12,767 nucleotides of DNA, taken from contig MU647694.1 of the NCBI GenBank assembly GCA_026770585.1, forward strand, positions 27,183 to 39,949. Direction: 5' to 3'. The stretch is from Baffinella frigidus (taxonomy: Eukaryota; Cryptophyceae; Cryptomonadales; Baffinellaceae). A program made the translations under genes and the position numbers. This document shows positions 12,739-12,767 of this stretch, one piece after another. Numbering within the stretch: position 1 is the stretch's first letter; each line of letters begins with the position of its first letter. The notes under the pieces are model-generated. The model was not told the origin of the DNA. It worked only from the letters and a program-made list of their open reading frames with translations, and searched no databases.

Positions 12739-12767
12739 CCCCCCCCCCCCCCCCCCCCCCCCCCCCC
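12739..12767. repeat. 29-nt poly-C run at the window edge
   Basis: An uninterrupted C-run, preceded by a 7-nt C-run at 12729-12735. It mirrors the poly-G start. It could be the left arm of another C-run-containing element, an assembly stop, or a tail added in library making. Confidence 0.95.

Noticed and set aside
1-12767. CRISPR array, tRNA, rRNA or bacterial operon
   Set aside because: No regularly spaced identical repeats with unique spacers, no cloverleaf or rRNA words and no ribosome-binding-site-led gene series. Repeats are telomeric, tandem or transposon-like.

Overview
The window looks like repeat-dense, probably subtelomeric, nuclear DNA of a eukaryote. About a quarter of it (roughly 3.2 kb) is interstitial telomere-type heptamer (TTTAGGG / CCCTAAA), in six blocks and both orientations. 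That heptamer is known from land plants, many green and brown algae, dinoflagellates, chromerids and, as TTYAGGG, some apicomplexans. The few coding-like stretches strongly favour G or C at third codon positions, which would suit an alga or alveolate. I cannot name the organism. I see no bacterial operon, tRNA, rRNA or CRISPR array, and no protein I can assign to a family.

Layout. 1-640: a poly-G end, a telomere-like stretch, the first copy of a short inverted-repeat transposon (here TIR-A), a dispersed repeat and a 19-bp tandem repeat. 642-830: TTTAGGG array. 831-1530: no gene, several strong hairpins. 1530-3153: a mosaic of rearranged repeats (repeat D, TIR-C elements, an inverted 63-bp segment). 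3155-4488: two CCCTAAA arrays around a second TIR-A copy, an inverted dispersed repeat and a foldback. 5009-7372: the only gene-like part, with a small plus-strand ORF, a frame-broken minus-strand gene relic, and a plus-strand candidate gene with a possible 43-nt intron; its last open frame runs straight into a CCCTAAA array. 7868-9552: a 31-codon coding relic followed by a nest of TIR-A and TIR-B elements. 9676-11178: a 1.5-kb degenerate CCCTAAA array. 11179-11960: low-copy sequence with an internal duplication and a GA microsatellite. 11965-12478: TTTAGGG array. The end carries another dispersed-repeat copy and a 29-nt poly-C run.

The best-supported discovery is the TIR-A/TIR-B system. These are 117-188 bp non-autonomous elements that end in CAGGGGTA...TACCCCTG, are flanked by TA, and carry a palindromic core. 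Two insertions inside an older copy leave the host in three pieces that match an uninterrupted copy base for base in length, which shows TA target duplication within this window. The ends resemble the pogo/Tigger branch of Tc1/mariner (from memory). No transposase is present, so mobilisation would have to come from elsewhere in the genome.
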